Assembly: GCF_009650995.1 (NCBI RefSeq)
Contig: NZ_WHVV01000005.1
Coordinates: forward strand, 62,001 to 126,000
Source: Sporosarcina cascadiensis
GTDB lineage: Bacteria > Bacillota > Bacilli > Bacillales_A > Planococcaceae
DNA: 64,000 nt
Direction of reading: 5' to 3'
Positions 55,114 through 63,174 of this stretch are shown one piece after another; position 1 is the first letter of the stretch, and each line of letters starts with the position of its first letter. The notes under the pieces were generated by a model. The model made no database searches, was not told the origin of the DNA, and saw nothing but the letters and a program-made list of their open reading frames with translations. The position numbers and the translations under genes were made by a program.

Positions 55114-56431
55114 GAAGGAAGAGGAAAAGTTGAAGAAGTTGAAAGAGCAATTGGACAGTCGCCCCCTGCCTTTGACTGAAGCTGATCAGGCAATTCGTGA
55201 AGGAATGGAGCGGGCGAAGCGGGAAACTCGGCAGGTACGGAAAAGACGCAAGCGGTTCTATGGCACTGTCGCGGTTGTTGCGCTGCTGCTTTTGACGTTT
55301 GTTACTTCGATCCGTGTTTCTCCTGCGTTTGCGAATGCGGTGGCTTCCATTCCAGGAATGGAGAAATTCGTTGAACTCATCTCAATGGACAAAGGTCTCG
55401 ATGCAGCGTTTCAAAATGATTATTATCAGCAGATCGGAGCTTCGCAAACAATCGGCGATCTGACACTTACAATCGACGGAGTCATTTTGGATGAATCAGG
55501 AATGAATGTGTTCTATACGATTGATTCGGAGCAGTTGCTGGAACGTATAAGGATAGAAACTGTCGATTTAGAAATGGAAGGAGGCATGCCGGAAGGAAGT
55601 GTTTCATACGGTTCGCCGCAGGAAGAGGATGAAAAGGACCGAAAGTATACAGATCGTATAGATTTTCATTTTGTAGATCCCTATCTATCGCAAAATCTTT
55701 CATTCGATTTGAAAGTGGAGGCGCTGGTGAGTGGAGAGGGTACGGCGTTTTCTGTGCCGTTTACTGTCCCGGAGAAAATAAAATCCAGCGAAGTATATAC
55801 ATTGAATCAAGAAGTCGAAATTGATTCACAAAAGTTTACAGTGGAAACTGTCACCATTTCGCCGCTGCGGGTGGGAGTAAAGATTGTGCTTGATCCATCT
55901 AATCGCATGAAAATCCTTAATTTTGAAGATATGAGGCTGGAAGACGAAAAAGGAGAAGTTTGGAGTTCTATCAAAAACGGCACCACGGCTTTTGGTGAAG
56001 TGGACGACAGCAGACGAACATATTTCCTGCAAAGTAATTACTTCAACCAGCCGAAAAAGCTTTATTTACGCATGAACAAAGTGCAGGCAGTCAGGCAGGA
56101 AGATGCAGTTGCGGAAATTAACACCGAAACAGGAGAGTGGCTCAATCAGCCGGCCGATCAGAAAATCGAGCTGGTGGAATCAGATAAATATCATGTGGAA
56201 CTCCGGATGCCAAGCAAAGGGGAGAACGGCGTGCATTATGATTTATTCAGCTCAATAACAGATTCGGCAGGAAAAGAAGTGAACAAAACATCCACCGGGA
56301 TGTATACAATAGACGGTTTCGATCACTGGAATATCAGCTTCAGTCCGACTGATCACCAAAATCCGCTGAAGCTGGAGCTGTCTGCCTATCCAAATTACCT
56401 GGAAGGCGATGTGAAGTTGGAGCTGAAGTAG
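55106..56431 (+). CDS. DUF4179 domain anti-sigma factor
   Basis: A 441-residue membrane protein with a basic cytoplasmic N-terminus (about 1-55), a transmembrane helix (about 57-77, TVAVVALLLLTFVTSI), and outside it a DUF4179 domain (about 80-175, with LTIDGVILDESGMNVFYTID) plus beta-rich C-terminal domains. The start ATG 55106 lies within the sigma gene end, after GGGGGGAACC. The partner is the sigma factor upstream. Confidence 0.88.
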   Translation: MYEKEEEKLKKLKEQLDSRPLPLTEADQAIREGMERAKRETRQVRKRRKRFYGTVAVVALLLLTFVTSIRVSPAFANAVASIPGMEKFVELISMDKGLDAAFQNDYYQQIGASQTIGDLTLTIDGVILDESGMNVFYTIDSEQLLERIRIETVDLEMEGGMPEGSVSYGSPQEEDEKDRKYTDRIDFHFVDPYLSQNLSFDLKVEALVSGEGTAFSVPFTVPEKIKSSEVYTLNQEVEIDSQKFTVETVTISPLRVGVKIVLDPSNRMKILNFEDMRLEDEKGEVWSSIKNGTTAFGEVDDSRRTYFLQSNYFNQPKKLYLRMNKVQAVRQEDAVAEINTETGEWLNQPADQKIELVESDKYHVELRMPSKGENGVHYDLFSSITDSAGKEVNKTSTGMYTIDGFDHWNISFSPTDHQNPLKLELSAYPNYLEGDVKLELK

Positions 56432-56460
56432 GGTCGGGGATGCTGCGGAATGCCGCTGGT

Positions 56461-56615
56461 GATCATGAACTTGGTGCGTGCGCTCATAAAAATATGCTCG
56501 TGCTCATTAACTTTCCTCTGGTGATCATGGCGGTCCTTCACGTGATCATGGAGCTTTCGAATTTGATCATGGAGCTTTCGAATTTGATCATGGAGTTGCT
56601 TCGTGCGCTCATAGA
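56461..56615 (+). repeat. 21-bp periodic repeat array, motif D (TGATCATGG)
   Basis: The TCAT core recurs at 56463, 56484, 56504, 56525, 56546, 56567, 56588 and 56609. Six of seven spacings are 21 bases and one is 20. Three central units share tgatcatggagcttt almost exactly. The half-palindrome GATCAT is common. It starts 30 bases after the anti-sigma stop and ends about 55 bases before the IS66 left end. On the minus strand one frame gives a heptad (KLHDQIR) repeat, but with no convincing start. Confidence 0.8.
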
Positions 56616-56734
56616 GAGCAATTGGAGCTTTGCAGGATAAGATTGAACGTGCGGCTGACGGCTGTTTTGTAAGCGTCAAAAAAACCACACCTATATAGAA
56701 GGTGTGGCCCCGTGTATCCTTGTAAAGTAATTTG

Positions 56735-58339
56735 TTACTTCGTAACAAATTGTTGGTAACAGTTTTCCGGTAATTCTGTAGACCAAGGCAGTAGTTTCTC
56801 TACTTGATCCGCATCAGATATCACAATGTTTGGCAAGGTCTGCAAAACATACGTTAAATAATTCGGTACGTGTAACTGATTCTCTTTCGCAGTAATGACC
56901 AGGCTATAGAATCTTGCGCTGGCTGTAGCGCCCCTTGGAGTATTGGAAAATAGCCAATTCTTACGACCGATCACAAACGGTTTAATGCTTCTTTCCGCTC
57001 GGTTATTATCAATTTCCAGGTGGCCGTCACGAAAAGGAGACCACAGTTTCGCCTCTTGATTCACCGCATAGGTCAAAGCTTCTCCCAATTTACTCTTCGG
57101 GAGCACTTGTGTACGAACGGTTTTTACCCATGAGAAAAAAGCCTCCACAAGTGGCGCGCTTTTTTCCTTGCGAATTTGGAGCCGTTCGTCAGGAGTGCAC
57201 GTTTTGAGAGTAGATTCTATCCCATATATTTCGCCTATCCGGCGTAACGCCTCATCAGTCAGTGTACGCCTTCTCTCCGATTTTTTGGGGATAGCATGTG
57301 ATGTCTCATTAAACTTCCTTCGAAGATGAGCCCAACAGCCAGAAAGCAGAACGCCCTCCAGCTTTTGATACCCTGGATATCCATCGACGTGCAGCGTACC
57401 CTGGAAGCCTTTCAGAAAGTGTACGGGGTGGTCAGACGCACGGCTCGGCTGATACTCATATAACACGCACGGCTTCTCGTATTGACCTGTGCGGTATAGC
57501 CACATATAAGAAGAAGAGGAAGGACTGCGTCCTTTTTCCCGCAATACCTGCACCCCTGTTTCATCCGCATGGAGTCTGTCTGCTGACAGAAGCAGGTCAT
57601 GCATCCTTTCGTAGAGTGGCAGGATCCACTTCTCAGATACCTGGAGCAACCAGTTGGAAAGGGTCTGCCTGGAAACCGGTGCTCCTGCCTGCTGAAACAC
57701 TTCTTCCAATCGGTAAAGCGGCAATCCGAACAGGTATTTCTGGCAAATCAGGAAGGCCAGAATGGAAGGGGAAGCCATGCTTTTCGGGAGAACAGGATTC
57801 GGCATCGGTGCAGAAACGATCGGCGTTCGGATACCCTCTTGGTCGCAATGTCTGCAAGCGTATACTTCTCGTTCATGTTCCACTACTTTTACGCGGGCAG
57901 GAATCACCACGAGTTCTCGCCGAATGTCTTTCTTCATGAGATGCATCATATGTCCGCAATCCAAACAAGCCTGCTCCTCAGGGGGCAAGCTGTACGTCAC
58001 ACTCTCTATGGGCAGATCCGCCGAGAAGGTCAGTCGTCTTTCCCGGGGCTTCTTCTCTTTTTCAGAAGGATCTGTTGTGTCTATATCCACTGTTTCCTGA
58101 CAGGAATCCACTAGGTTTTCTGCCTCGTTGAAAAGCTCGAGTTCCAGTTGTCCGCTGGGGGACTTTTCGCTGGAACGACCGAACTCCTGCTTTTTCTTGA
58201 GGCGGAACTGCTCCTCATACCAAGAGACCAGAGCAGAGAGTCTAGCGACTTCCTGTTCTAGCACGATGACGCGTTCATTCTGTTCAGTTGTCTGGGATGA
58301 GGTGTTCTGTAAATTTTTCATAAGATAGGAATTCGTCAA
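56735..58339 (-). CDS. tnpC: IS66 transposase TnpC
   Basis: A 534-residue DDE transposase. An N-terminal coiled coil (LEQEVARLSALVSWYEEQFR) precedes a zinc-binding part (ACLDCGHMMH near 117 and YACRHCDQEG near 155) and the DDE core (DRLHADETGVQVL near 258, GTLHVDGYPGYQ near 310, and EIDNNRAERSIKPFVIGRKN near 450). It ends with the IS66 C-terminal domain. It appears complete. Confidence 0.93.
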   Translation of the reverse strand: MTNSYLMKNLQNTSSQTTEQNERVIVLEQEVARLSALVSWYEEQFRLKKKQEFGRSSEKSPSGQLELELFNEAENLVDSCQETVDIDTTDPSEKEKKPRERRLTFSADLPIESVTYSLPPEEQACLDCGHMMHLMKKDIRRELVVIPARVKVVEHEREVYACRHCDQEGIRTPIVSAPMPNPVLPKSMASPSILAFLICQKYLFGLPLYRLEEVFQQAGAPVSRQTLSNWLLQVSEKWILPLYERMHDLLLSADRLHADETGVQVLREKGRSPSSSSYMWLYRTGQYEKPCVLYEYQPSRASDHPVHFLKGFQGTLHVDGYPGYQKLEGVLLSGCWAHLRRKFNETSHAIPKKSERRRTLTDEALRRIGEIYGIESTLKTCTPDERLQIRKEKSAPLVEAFFSWVKTVRTQVLPKSKLGEALTYAVNQEAKLWSPFRDGHLEIDNNRAERSIKPFVIGRKNWLFSNTPRGATASARFYSLVITAKENQLHVPNYLTYVLQTLPNIVISDADQVEKLLPWSTELPENCYQQFVTK

Positions 58340-58373
58340 AACCAGCCAAATTCCTTCTTTATTTTACAACTTT

Positions 58374-58733
58374 TTATACAACTTTCGTTCCCATTACCCG
58401 AGGAAAGACTTTCCCGTCTTCTATCGTCAGTCCATCCAGCATCCATCGTAGCTGACGTGGGCTGACGGAAGTGGCCTCTTCGCCGTGGCCGTCAGGCCAA
58501 TGAAAACGCCCGGTCTCTAACCGTCGATAATACAACCAGAATCCGTTATAGTCCCAATGTAGAATCTTGACTCGATCCCGGTCTCTGTTACAAAAAATAA
58601 ATAGATTAGATGTACAGGGATCCATCTGAAAGGTTTCCTGCACTTTCGCCGATAATCCGTCTATAGAAAGCCGCATATCGGTTGCCCCATGGGCAAGGTA
58701 GATTCCTTTGATGCCGTCCAGATTAATCCGCAT
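58374..58733 (-). CDS. tnpB: IS66 accessory protein TnpB
   Basis: A 119-residue IS66 Orf2 protein. GIYLAHGATDMRLSIDGLSA, SNLFIFCNRDRDRVKILHWD and FWLYYRRLETGRFHWP are the family signature. It is required with TnpA and TnpC for IS66 transposition. It overlaps tnpA by 11 bases. Confidence 0.93.
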   Translation of the reverse strand: MRINLDGIKGIYLAHGATDMRLSIDGLSAKVQETFQMDPCTSNLFIFCNRDRDRVKILHWDYNGFWLYYRRLETGRFHWPDGHGEEATSVSPRQLRWMLDGLTIEDGKVFPRVMGTKVV

Positions 58734-59070
58734 CGTTCAGCACCTCCAAAAGTTCTCGTAGTAACTCTTGATCAAAGCCGCTACCAATCACCAATTTATA
58801 TTCGCGAAGGTGGAGATCGATGGTGGAGGGAGGAAGCGTCACAGCCACAGAGGACCAAGTAATTTCCTGTTCTACAAAATCACTTCTTTTAATGTCTTCA
58901 GGAAATAGCCGCTTACGTGCATTCATGAATTGATCATACGAAAACTGATCCTGTTTTCTGACCCACTCCGCTATCGTTTCCCCGCTGTGCCGCCAGTCCT
59001 CGATGATTCGAATCCATTCTTGATCTATTTCGCTGAGAAAAGCCGAAGGCTCTTCAGTCGTTGGTTTCAT
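58723..59070 (-). CDS. tnpA: IS66 accessory protein TnpA
   Basis: A 115-residue IS66 Orf1-type protein with an N-terminal helix-turn-helix-like region (IIEDWRHSGETIAEWVRKQD, FSYDQFMNARKRLFPEDI). It is the first gene of the element on the minus strand. Confidence 0.88.
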   Translation of the reverse strand: MKPTTEEPSAFLSEIDQEWIRIIEDWRHSGETIAEWVRKQDQFSYDQFMNARKRLFPEDIKRSDFVEQEITWSSVAVTLPPSTIDLHLREYKLVIGSGFDQELLRELLEVLNDAD

Positions 59071-59156
59071 ATTCTCAACTTCCTTTCATTTTTAAGCTAA
59101 AACTAGCATCTCATGAAAAAGGACAGAGAGAAATGTGTGTTTACTTTGACGCTTAC

Positions 59157-59212
59157 CACCAAACCGTTAATTGAACGAACCAAAACAGTCGTTCACCGCA
59201 CCTTTCCCAACA
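59157..59212 (+). repeat. 21-bp periodic array, motif A, abutting the IS66 right end
   Basis: The CC of the motif recurs at 59159, 59180 and 59201, exactly 21 bases apart (ccaccaaacc, cgaaccaaaa, cgcacctttc). The first unit begins one base after the IS66 inverted repeat, so the element sits inside or against an array. Left of the element, the complement of 56641-56668 also reads like a motif-A unit (aaaacagccgtcagccgcac). Confidence 0.65.
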
Positions 59213-59235
59213 TTCGCTAATCAGAACAAAGTAAA

Positions 59236-59273
59236 GCTGCCCGAAAGCCGTATATCACTGACTTTCGGGCAGC
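59236..59273 (-). terminator. Terminator of the 51-residue gene
   Basis: A perfect 12-bp stem (gctgcccgaaag paired with ctttcgggcagc) with a 14-base loop lies just past the stop codon of the small minus-strand gene. Confidence 0.75.
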
Positions 59274-59283
59274 CTACAGTCAT

Positions 59284-59439
59284 TCACTTCAGGCGTTTTA
59301 CCTGGCTGTTCTTTTCTTTTTCTATGATCTGCCGGGTGAGCATCTCGTTGATTTCATTATAAGACGGCCCTGATTCCGCATTCAGCCGTTTCACTTCCTC
59401 GATATCGGTACCTGCCACCGTGTACTTTTTCTTTTCCAT
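59284..59439 (-). CDS. Small hypothetical protein, 51 residues
   Basis: A 51-codon gene (starts MEKKKYTVAGTDIEEV, then KRLNAESGPSYNEIN, ends VKRLK). The TDIxEVKRLNAxS stretch recalls small Bacillales proteins, including part of the gamma-type spore protein repeat, but this is only a resemblance. It has its own terminator. The ribosome binding site is weak (GAGTGAG). A motif-A 21-bp array lies immediately upstream and is in frame with it, so the true start is uncertain. Confidence 0.6.
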   Translation of the reverse strand: MEKKKYTVAGTDIEEVKRLNAESGPSYNEINEMLTRQIIEKEKNSQVKRLK

Positions 59440-59450
59440 TTTACTCACTC

Positions 59451-59510
59451 GCTGTTTTGGTTCGTTCGTCAGGGAGTTTGGTTCGGTGCCGGCAAACTTT
59501 GGCGCTTTTG
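59451..59510 (-). repeat. 21-bp periodic array, motif A, inverted orientation
   Basis: On the plus strand GG of TTTGG recurs at 59459, 59480 and 59501, exactly 21 bases apart; on the minus strand these are cgaaccaaa, cgaaccaaa and gcgccaaag. It is the same motif as at 15.98 kb and 59.16 kb, in opposite orientation, and lies between the PgeF terminator and the small gene. Confidence 0.7.
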
Positions 59511-59531
59511 CTGCTTTAATTCAACTAGATG

Positions 59532-59583
59532 AAAACAGGGCTGTTCCGGAATGAGATTTCTCTCCCGGAAACAACGCTGTTTT
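59532..59583 (-). terminator. Terminator after pgeF
   Basis: A long interrupted stem (aaaacagggctgttccgg paired with ccggaaacaacgctgtttt) lies directly after the stop codon, with T-rich ends on both strands. Confidence 0.75.
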
Positions 59584-59584
59584 T

Positions 59585-60346
59585 TCATGCTTTTCTCTGA
59601 ATAAAACTCACATGACGTCCCGCTTTCCTATCCTCACGATAAGAAAAACCTTCAGCACTCTGGAATGTGCAGGTGCGGTCAATTGTTATGTTCTCAGCAG
59701 GAATTCCGGCCAGTTCACACTGCTTTTGCACCGTCAGCTGATTATCAATATGGTATTTATTTGTCGTTGCATTATATTCTATAAATTCATCTGCATAGCC
59801 GAGATCATGGAATTTTATATAGACATCTTCATCGACTTCGAACTTTTCCTGACTGAGCGCCGCACCGATCTGCACGTGTATACGCCGAGGATCGCATTGT
59901 TCCTCCAGCTGCAAATGACGGAATAATTTCAGCGTAATTTCCTTCACTGTTCCTTGCCAGCCGGAATGAATAACCCCGGTCAACGAATTTTCATCGCTGT
60001 AAAAAATAACAGGCACACAATCTGCTGTCAGAGTGCACAGGACAATACCCGAATCAAATGTATACAGCGCATCCGTCTCCGGGATGGCGGTTTCCCGGTC
60101 ATCCGCTCCGCGTCCCCGGTCGCCTTCTGTCACACGATGAAAATTCGCGCTATGTGTTTGATTGGCGAAGACGAAATCAGCAGGCGAACATCCAAGGAAT
60201 CCCGCCAGCTGCTGTCGGTTGCTGCGGACATGATCTGCAGATTCACAGGCGTGGAGTGCCATGTTGCCGTTTTCGGGTTCAGCCTTGTCTTTCATCGTCA
60301 TGCCTGTCAGCAGTCTTTCATTTTCAATGTAGGTGTTTATTTTCAT
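59585..60346 (-). CDS. pgeF: PgeF/YlmD family multicopper-type purine nucleoside enzyme
   Basis: A 253-residue protein of the polyphenol oxidase/laccase-domain family (DUF152). Metal ligands are seen in ANQTHSAN near 66, TLTADCVPVIFY near 107 and GVIHSGWQGTVKE near 126. Characterised members act on purine nucleosides or help peptidoglycan quality control. It is not in a division cluster here, so it may be a paralogue of YlmD. The start follows AAAGGAG. Confidence 0.88.
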   Translation of the reverse strand: MKINTYIENERLLTGMTMKDKAEPENGNMALHACESADHVRSNRQQLAGFLGCSPADFVFANQTHSANFHRVTEGDRGRGADDRETAIPETDALYTFDSGIVLCTLTADCVPVIFYSDENSLTGVIHSGWQGTVKEITLKLFRHLQLEEQCDPRRIHVQIGAALSQEKFEVDEDVYIKFHDLGYADEFIEYNATTNKYHIDNQLTVQKQCELAGIPAENITIDRTCTFQSAEGFSYREDRKAGRHVSFIQRKA

Positions 60347-60381
60347 AGACCAGCAACTCCTTTATTCGTAGTAATAGTAAA

Positions 60382-60406
60382 AAGACGACTAGTTAGAAGT
60401 CGTCTT
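60382..60406 (-). terminator. Terminator of the tct-gntR operon
   Basis: A perfect 9-bp stem (aagacgact paired with agtcgtctt) is followed on the minus strand by TTTTAC, after the GntR gene. Confidence 0.75.
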
Positions 60407-60415
60407 ATATTAAAC

Positions 60416-61072
60416 TTATTTAGCTAAGTGATTCTGAATATAATTGAAACCATTTCTGACGTGAGACTGCATCGCAAGTTTTGCTTGTATTTTATCCTTT
60501 TCTTCAATAGCTTTTACAATCTCCATATGTTCTTTATAGATTTCGTTTCTTCTTTCATCGTTAAAAGAAGATATATTTCTATTATGATAGATGACGTCGT
60601 TCAACTGTACAAGCAGATTGCTTAGCGTGTCATTATCGGCATATCTCAAGATGGTATTGTGTATCGCAGAGCTGAGTTCAAAGTATTCAGAAGAAGAAGT
60701 GGTCTCTACTGAGCGCTCTACAAAATTATAGAGTTCACTTATCCCGTTGTCATCCATATTATCAATAGCCAAGTCGACTGCCAAAGCTTCCAAAGACTCT
60801 CTGCATGTATACACATTAGCTAACTGCTTTGTAGTGAACTCTTGTACAATCGCACCTCTCCAAGGTATGATCTTGACCAAACCTTCAGAAGCAAGTCTCC
60901 TGAAAGCTTCGCGTACTGGAGTGGTGCTGACGCCTAATTGCTCGCTTACTTTGGTTTCTGTGAGTCGTGTTCCCGGTGCTATGTCTCCTTCGACAATAGC
61001 TACTTTAATGTTCTCATAAACCATGACATTTAAGGGCTGACGTCCAACAGTTTTAATATTTTCAATGCTCAT
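60416..61072 (-). CDS. GntR family regulator, FadR/FCD subfamily
   Basis: A 218-residue regulator with an N-terminal winged helix (VYENIKVAIVEGDIAPGTRL, VSEQLGVSTTPVREAFRRLA) and an all-helical FCD ligand domain (about 85-210, with the metal-binding His in SAIHNTILRYAD). It is the last gene of the tctCBA operon and probably regulates it in response to the transported acid. Confidence 0.9.
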   Translation of the reverse strand: MSIENIKTVGRQPLNVMVYENIKVAIVEGDIAPGTRLTETKVSEQLGVSTTPVREAFRRLASEGLVKIIPWRGAIVQEFTTKQLANVYTCRESLEALAVDLAIDNMDDNGISELYNFVERSVETTSSSEYFELSSAIHNTILRYADNDTLSNLLVQLNDVIYHNRNISSFNDERRNEIYKEHMEIVKAIEEKDKIQAKLAMQSHVRNGFNYIQNHLAK

Positions 61073-61121
61073 ATAATATTCCTTTCATTTGCTTTAGTCG
61101 TAGATTCATGAAACAACGTGT

Positions 61122-62633
61122 TTAAGCTTTTTGTGTTTTCATGAAAATGCGCTTAAAAACAGGGTAGAAAACAATAAGTGCTATGAGTACTAAAAATAAT
61201 AAAGAAACAGGTCTAGTGATAAAAATACCAAGTCCAGACTCAGACATGATTAAAGACTGTCTTAACGTATTTTCAGCTAATGGGCCTAGCACTAAAGCTA
61301 AAACAAGGGCAGCAGGAGAGTAGCCATATAATTTCATGAAAAACCCTATGACACCGAATATTAGTAATATCCATATTTCGATTATACTATGATTTAAGCT
61401 GTAAGTCCCAATTAAGCATAAAGAGATTATTACAGGTATGAGAAATCGATATGGCAATTTAACAATCATCAAAAAGAATGGTATAGCAACTATATTGATC
61501 AGAAGTAAAATTGCGTTTCCAAAATACATACTTGAGATAATACCCCAAGCAAAGTCTGGTCTTTCAATCATTAGTAAAGGACCAGGCTGTAAACCGTACA
61601 TTAAGAACGCTCCTAAAAGAATGGCAGTTGATGCGGAACCTGGGATACCTAAAGTCATTAATGGCACCATAGCTCCAGATGTAGCACCATTATTCGCAGT
61701 CTCTGGCGCGATTAAACCAGGCAAATGTCCTTTACCAAATTTCTCAGGTTCTTTTGATACTTTCTTTTCAATTGAATAAGAGAAGAAAGAGGCAATTGTT
61801 GCACCTGCACCAGGCAACACTCCGGTTACAAAACCAATTATAGAACCTCTTAAAAATGTGAACTTTGCTTTCATCAATTCTTTCCAAGAAGGCCAGTTTT
61901 CCTTGCTTCTTAAAGAAAGATCTAAGTTTTCTAACTTTCCATCTTTATGGGATCCAGAGTATACTCTGAATAATAACTCTCCAATTCCAAATAACCCTAT
62001 TGTAACAGGAATAAAACTGACACCACTGATTAGCTCAGGTGAACCAAATGTGTATCTTGGGGTTCCTGTGATAACATCCACTCCGACGGTTGCTACTGCA
62101 AGTCCAATTAACGCCGAGATAAAACCTTTCAATTTGCTGTCATCAGTCATCCAAATTAGGGTGAGTAACCCCATGATCATCAACATGAAATATTCAGGTG
62201 GACCAAATTTGAGAGCTACTTTAGCGAATGTGGGTGCTAGAGTGAAAATTAGTATAACGCCAATTGTACCACCTACAAAGGATGCGATTGCCTGTACAAT
62301 TAATGCCTTTCCGGCTTTTCCTTGAAGCGTCATGGGATAACCATCAAATGTACTTGCTACAGCTGCAGAATCCCCAGGAGTATTAATTAATATGGAGGTT
62401 GTAGCACCGCCGTATTGTGAACCATAATAAATACCTGCCAGCATAATAATAGCTGAAGTTGGGTCCAAGGTGAGCGTCAGAGGTAATAAAATGGCTATTC
62501 CAGCTGAAGCCCCAAAACCAGGAATAATACCAACAATCATTCCAATGAAAGCGCCTACAATGAGAAGCAGCATATTCATCGGTGTCAATACAACAGAAAA
62601 ACCTTGAATCAGATTAGTGATTATTTCTTGCAT
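61122..62633 (-). CDS. tctA: Tripartite tricarboxylate transporter large permease (TctA)
   Basis: A 503-residue membrane protein with about 12 hydrophobic segments. GIIPGFGASAGIAILLPLT near 37, STFDGYPMTLQGKAGKAL near 92, and PETANNGATSGAMVPLMTLG near 320 are TctA signatures. It works with TctB and the TctC binding protein in sodium-coupled uptake of carboxylates. Confidence 0.93.
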   Translation of the reverse strand: MQEIITNLIQGFSVVLTPMNMLLLIVGAFIGMIVGIIPGFGASAGIAILLPLTLTLDPTSAIIMLAGIYYGSQYGGATTSILINTPGDSAAVASTFDGYPMTLQGKAGKALIVQAIASFVGGTIGVILIFTLAPTFAKVALKFGPPEYFMLMIMGLLTLIWMTDDSKLKGFISALIGLAVATVGVDVITGTPRYTFGSPELISGVSFIPVTIGLFGIGELLFRVYSGSHKDGKLENLDLSLRSKENWPSWKELMKAKFTFLRGSIIGFVTGVLPGAGATIASFFSYSIEKKVSKEPEKFGKGHLPGLIAPETANNGATSGAMVPLMTLGIPGSASTAILLGAFLMYGLQPGPLLMIERPDFAWGIISSMYFGNAILLLINIVAIPFFLMIVKLPYRFLIPVIISLCLIGTYSLNHSIIEIWILLIFGVIGFFMKLYGYSPAALVLALVLGPLAENTLRQSLIMSESGLGIFITRPVSLLFLVLIALIVFYPVFKRIFMKTQKA

Positions 62634-62662
62634 GATATCACTCCTAACAAGAGAGTATGAAT

Positions 62663-63103
62663 TTAAAAGATATTTTCAAAGAAGCCTTGAGGCAATCCTG
62701 TTTTTAAAAGAAATTCAAATAAAATAAAGATTGAAAGTGGAATTGTGAGTCCCAGTATTATATTTTGCTTCAACTTATTTTCATTAAATAACAGAAGAAC
62801 TACGAACATAAACAATATAGTGGACAGCAATGCCCCTAAAATATTAAAAATAGCTATGTAAACAGTTGTAACAATTAATAACTTGAAGAAAATAGAAATG
62901 TGTAAGAGGGAAATCTTTTCTTCACGATTACCTTTATAATTCTTGATTAAATCAAATGCGATTAAAATAATAAGTGTTATGCCGATTACGATAGGAAAAA
63001 AACCACTTCCGGGTATATCATTTGAAAAGAATTTAAACGTAAAGGCTATGGATAAGTAGAAGCAGGAAACAACTAATAAAAAGATCGTAAATATATTTTT
63101 CAT
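62663..63103 (-). CDS. tctB: Tripartite tricarboxylate transporter small permease (TctB)
   Basis: A 146-residue protein with four hydrophobic segments and the TctB landmark DIPGSGFFPIVIGITLIIL near 30. It lies between the tctC and tctA genes. Confidence 0.88.
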   Translation of the reverse strand: MKNIFTIFLLVVSCFYLSIAFTFKFFSNDIPGSGFFPIVIGITLIILIAFDLIKNYKGNREEKISLLHISIFFKLLIVTTVYIAIFNILGALLSTILFMFVVLLLFNENKLKQNIILGLTIPLSIFILFEFLLKTGLPQGFFENIF

Positions 63104-63131
63104 TTCAAGCTGGACTCCTTTCCTGATAAGA

Positions 63132-63165
63132 AAACTCTGTCTTCTGTTTCAAAAAGACAGAGTTT
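63132..63165 (-). terminator. Attenuating terminator between tctC and tctB
   Basis: A 12-bp stem (aaactctgtctt paired with aagacagagttt) with a 10-base loop follows tctC. The T run on the minus strand is short. It would allow more binding protein than permease. Confidence 0.65.
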
Positions 63166-63174
63166 CTATAATAA

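Larger units (their letters stand above)
56669..59156 (-). mobile_element. IS66 family insertion sequence, apparently complete
   Basis: Terminal inverted repeats of about 22 bp begin with the IS66-type GTAA: gtaagcgtcaaaaaaaccac at 56669 and its imperfect complement ending at 59156 (gtaagcgtcaaagtaaacac when read inward). Inside are the three IS66 genes tnpA, tnpB and tnpC, all intact on the minus strand. The eight bases outside each end differ (gctgtttt and caccaaac), so no target duplication is seen. Confidence 0.92.

Noticed and set aside
56461..56615. CRISPR array
   Set aside because: The conserved part is under 15 bases, the unit is 21 bases and no cas genes are present; CRISPR repeats and spacers are each longer.
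56395..56748. Minus-strand frame with a heptad repeat over array D
   Set aside because: It runs from the IS66 end into the anti-sigma gene and has no ribosome binding site; the repeat is better explained by the 21-bp DNA array.
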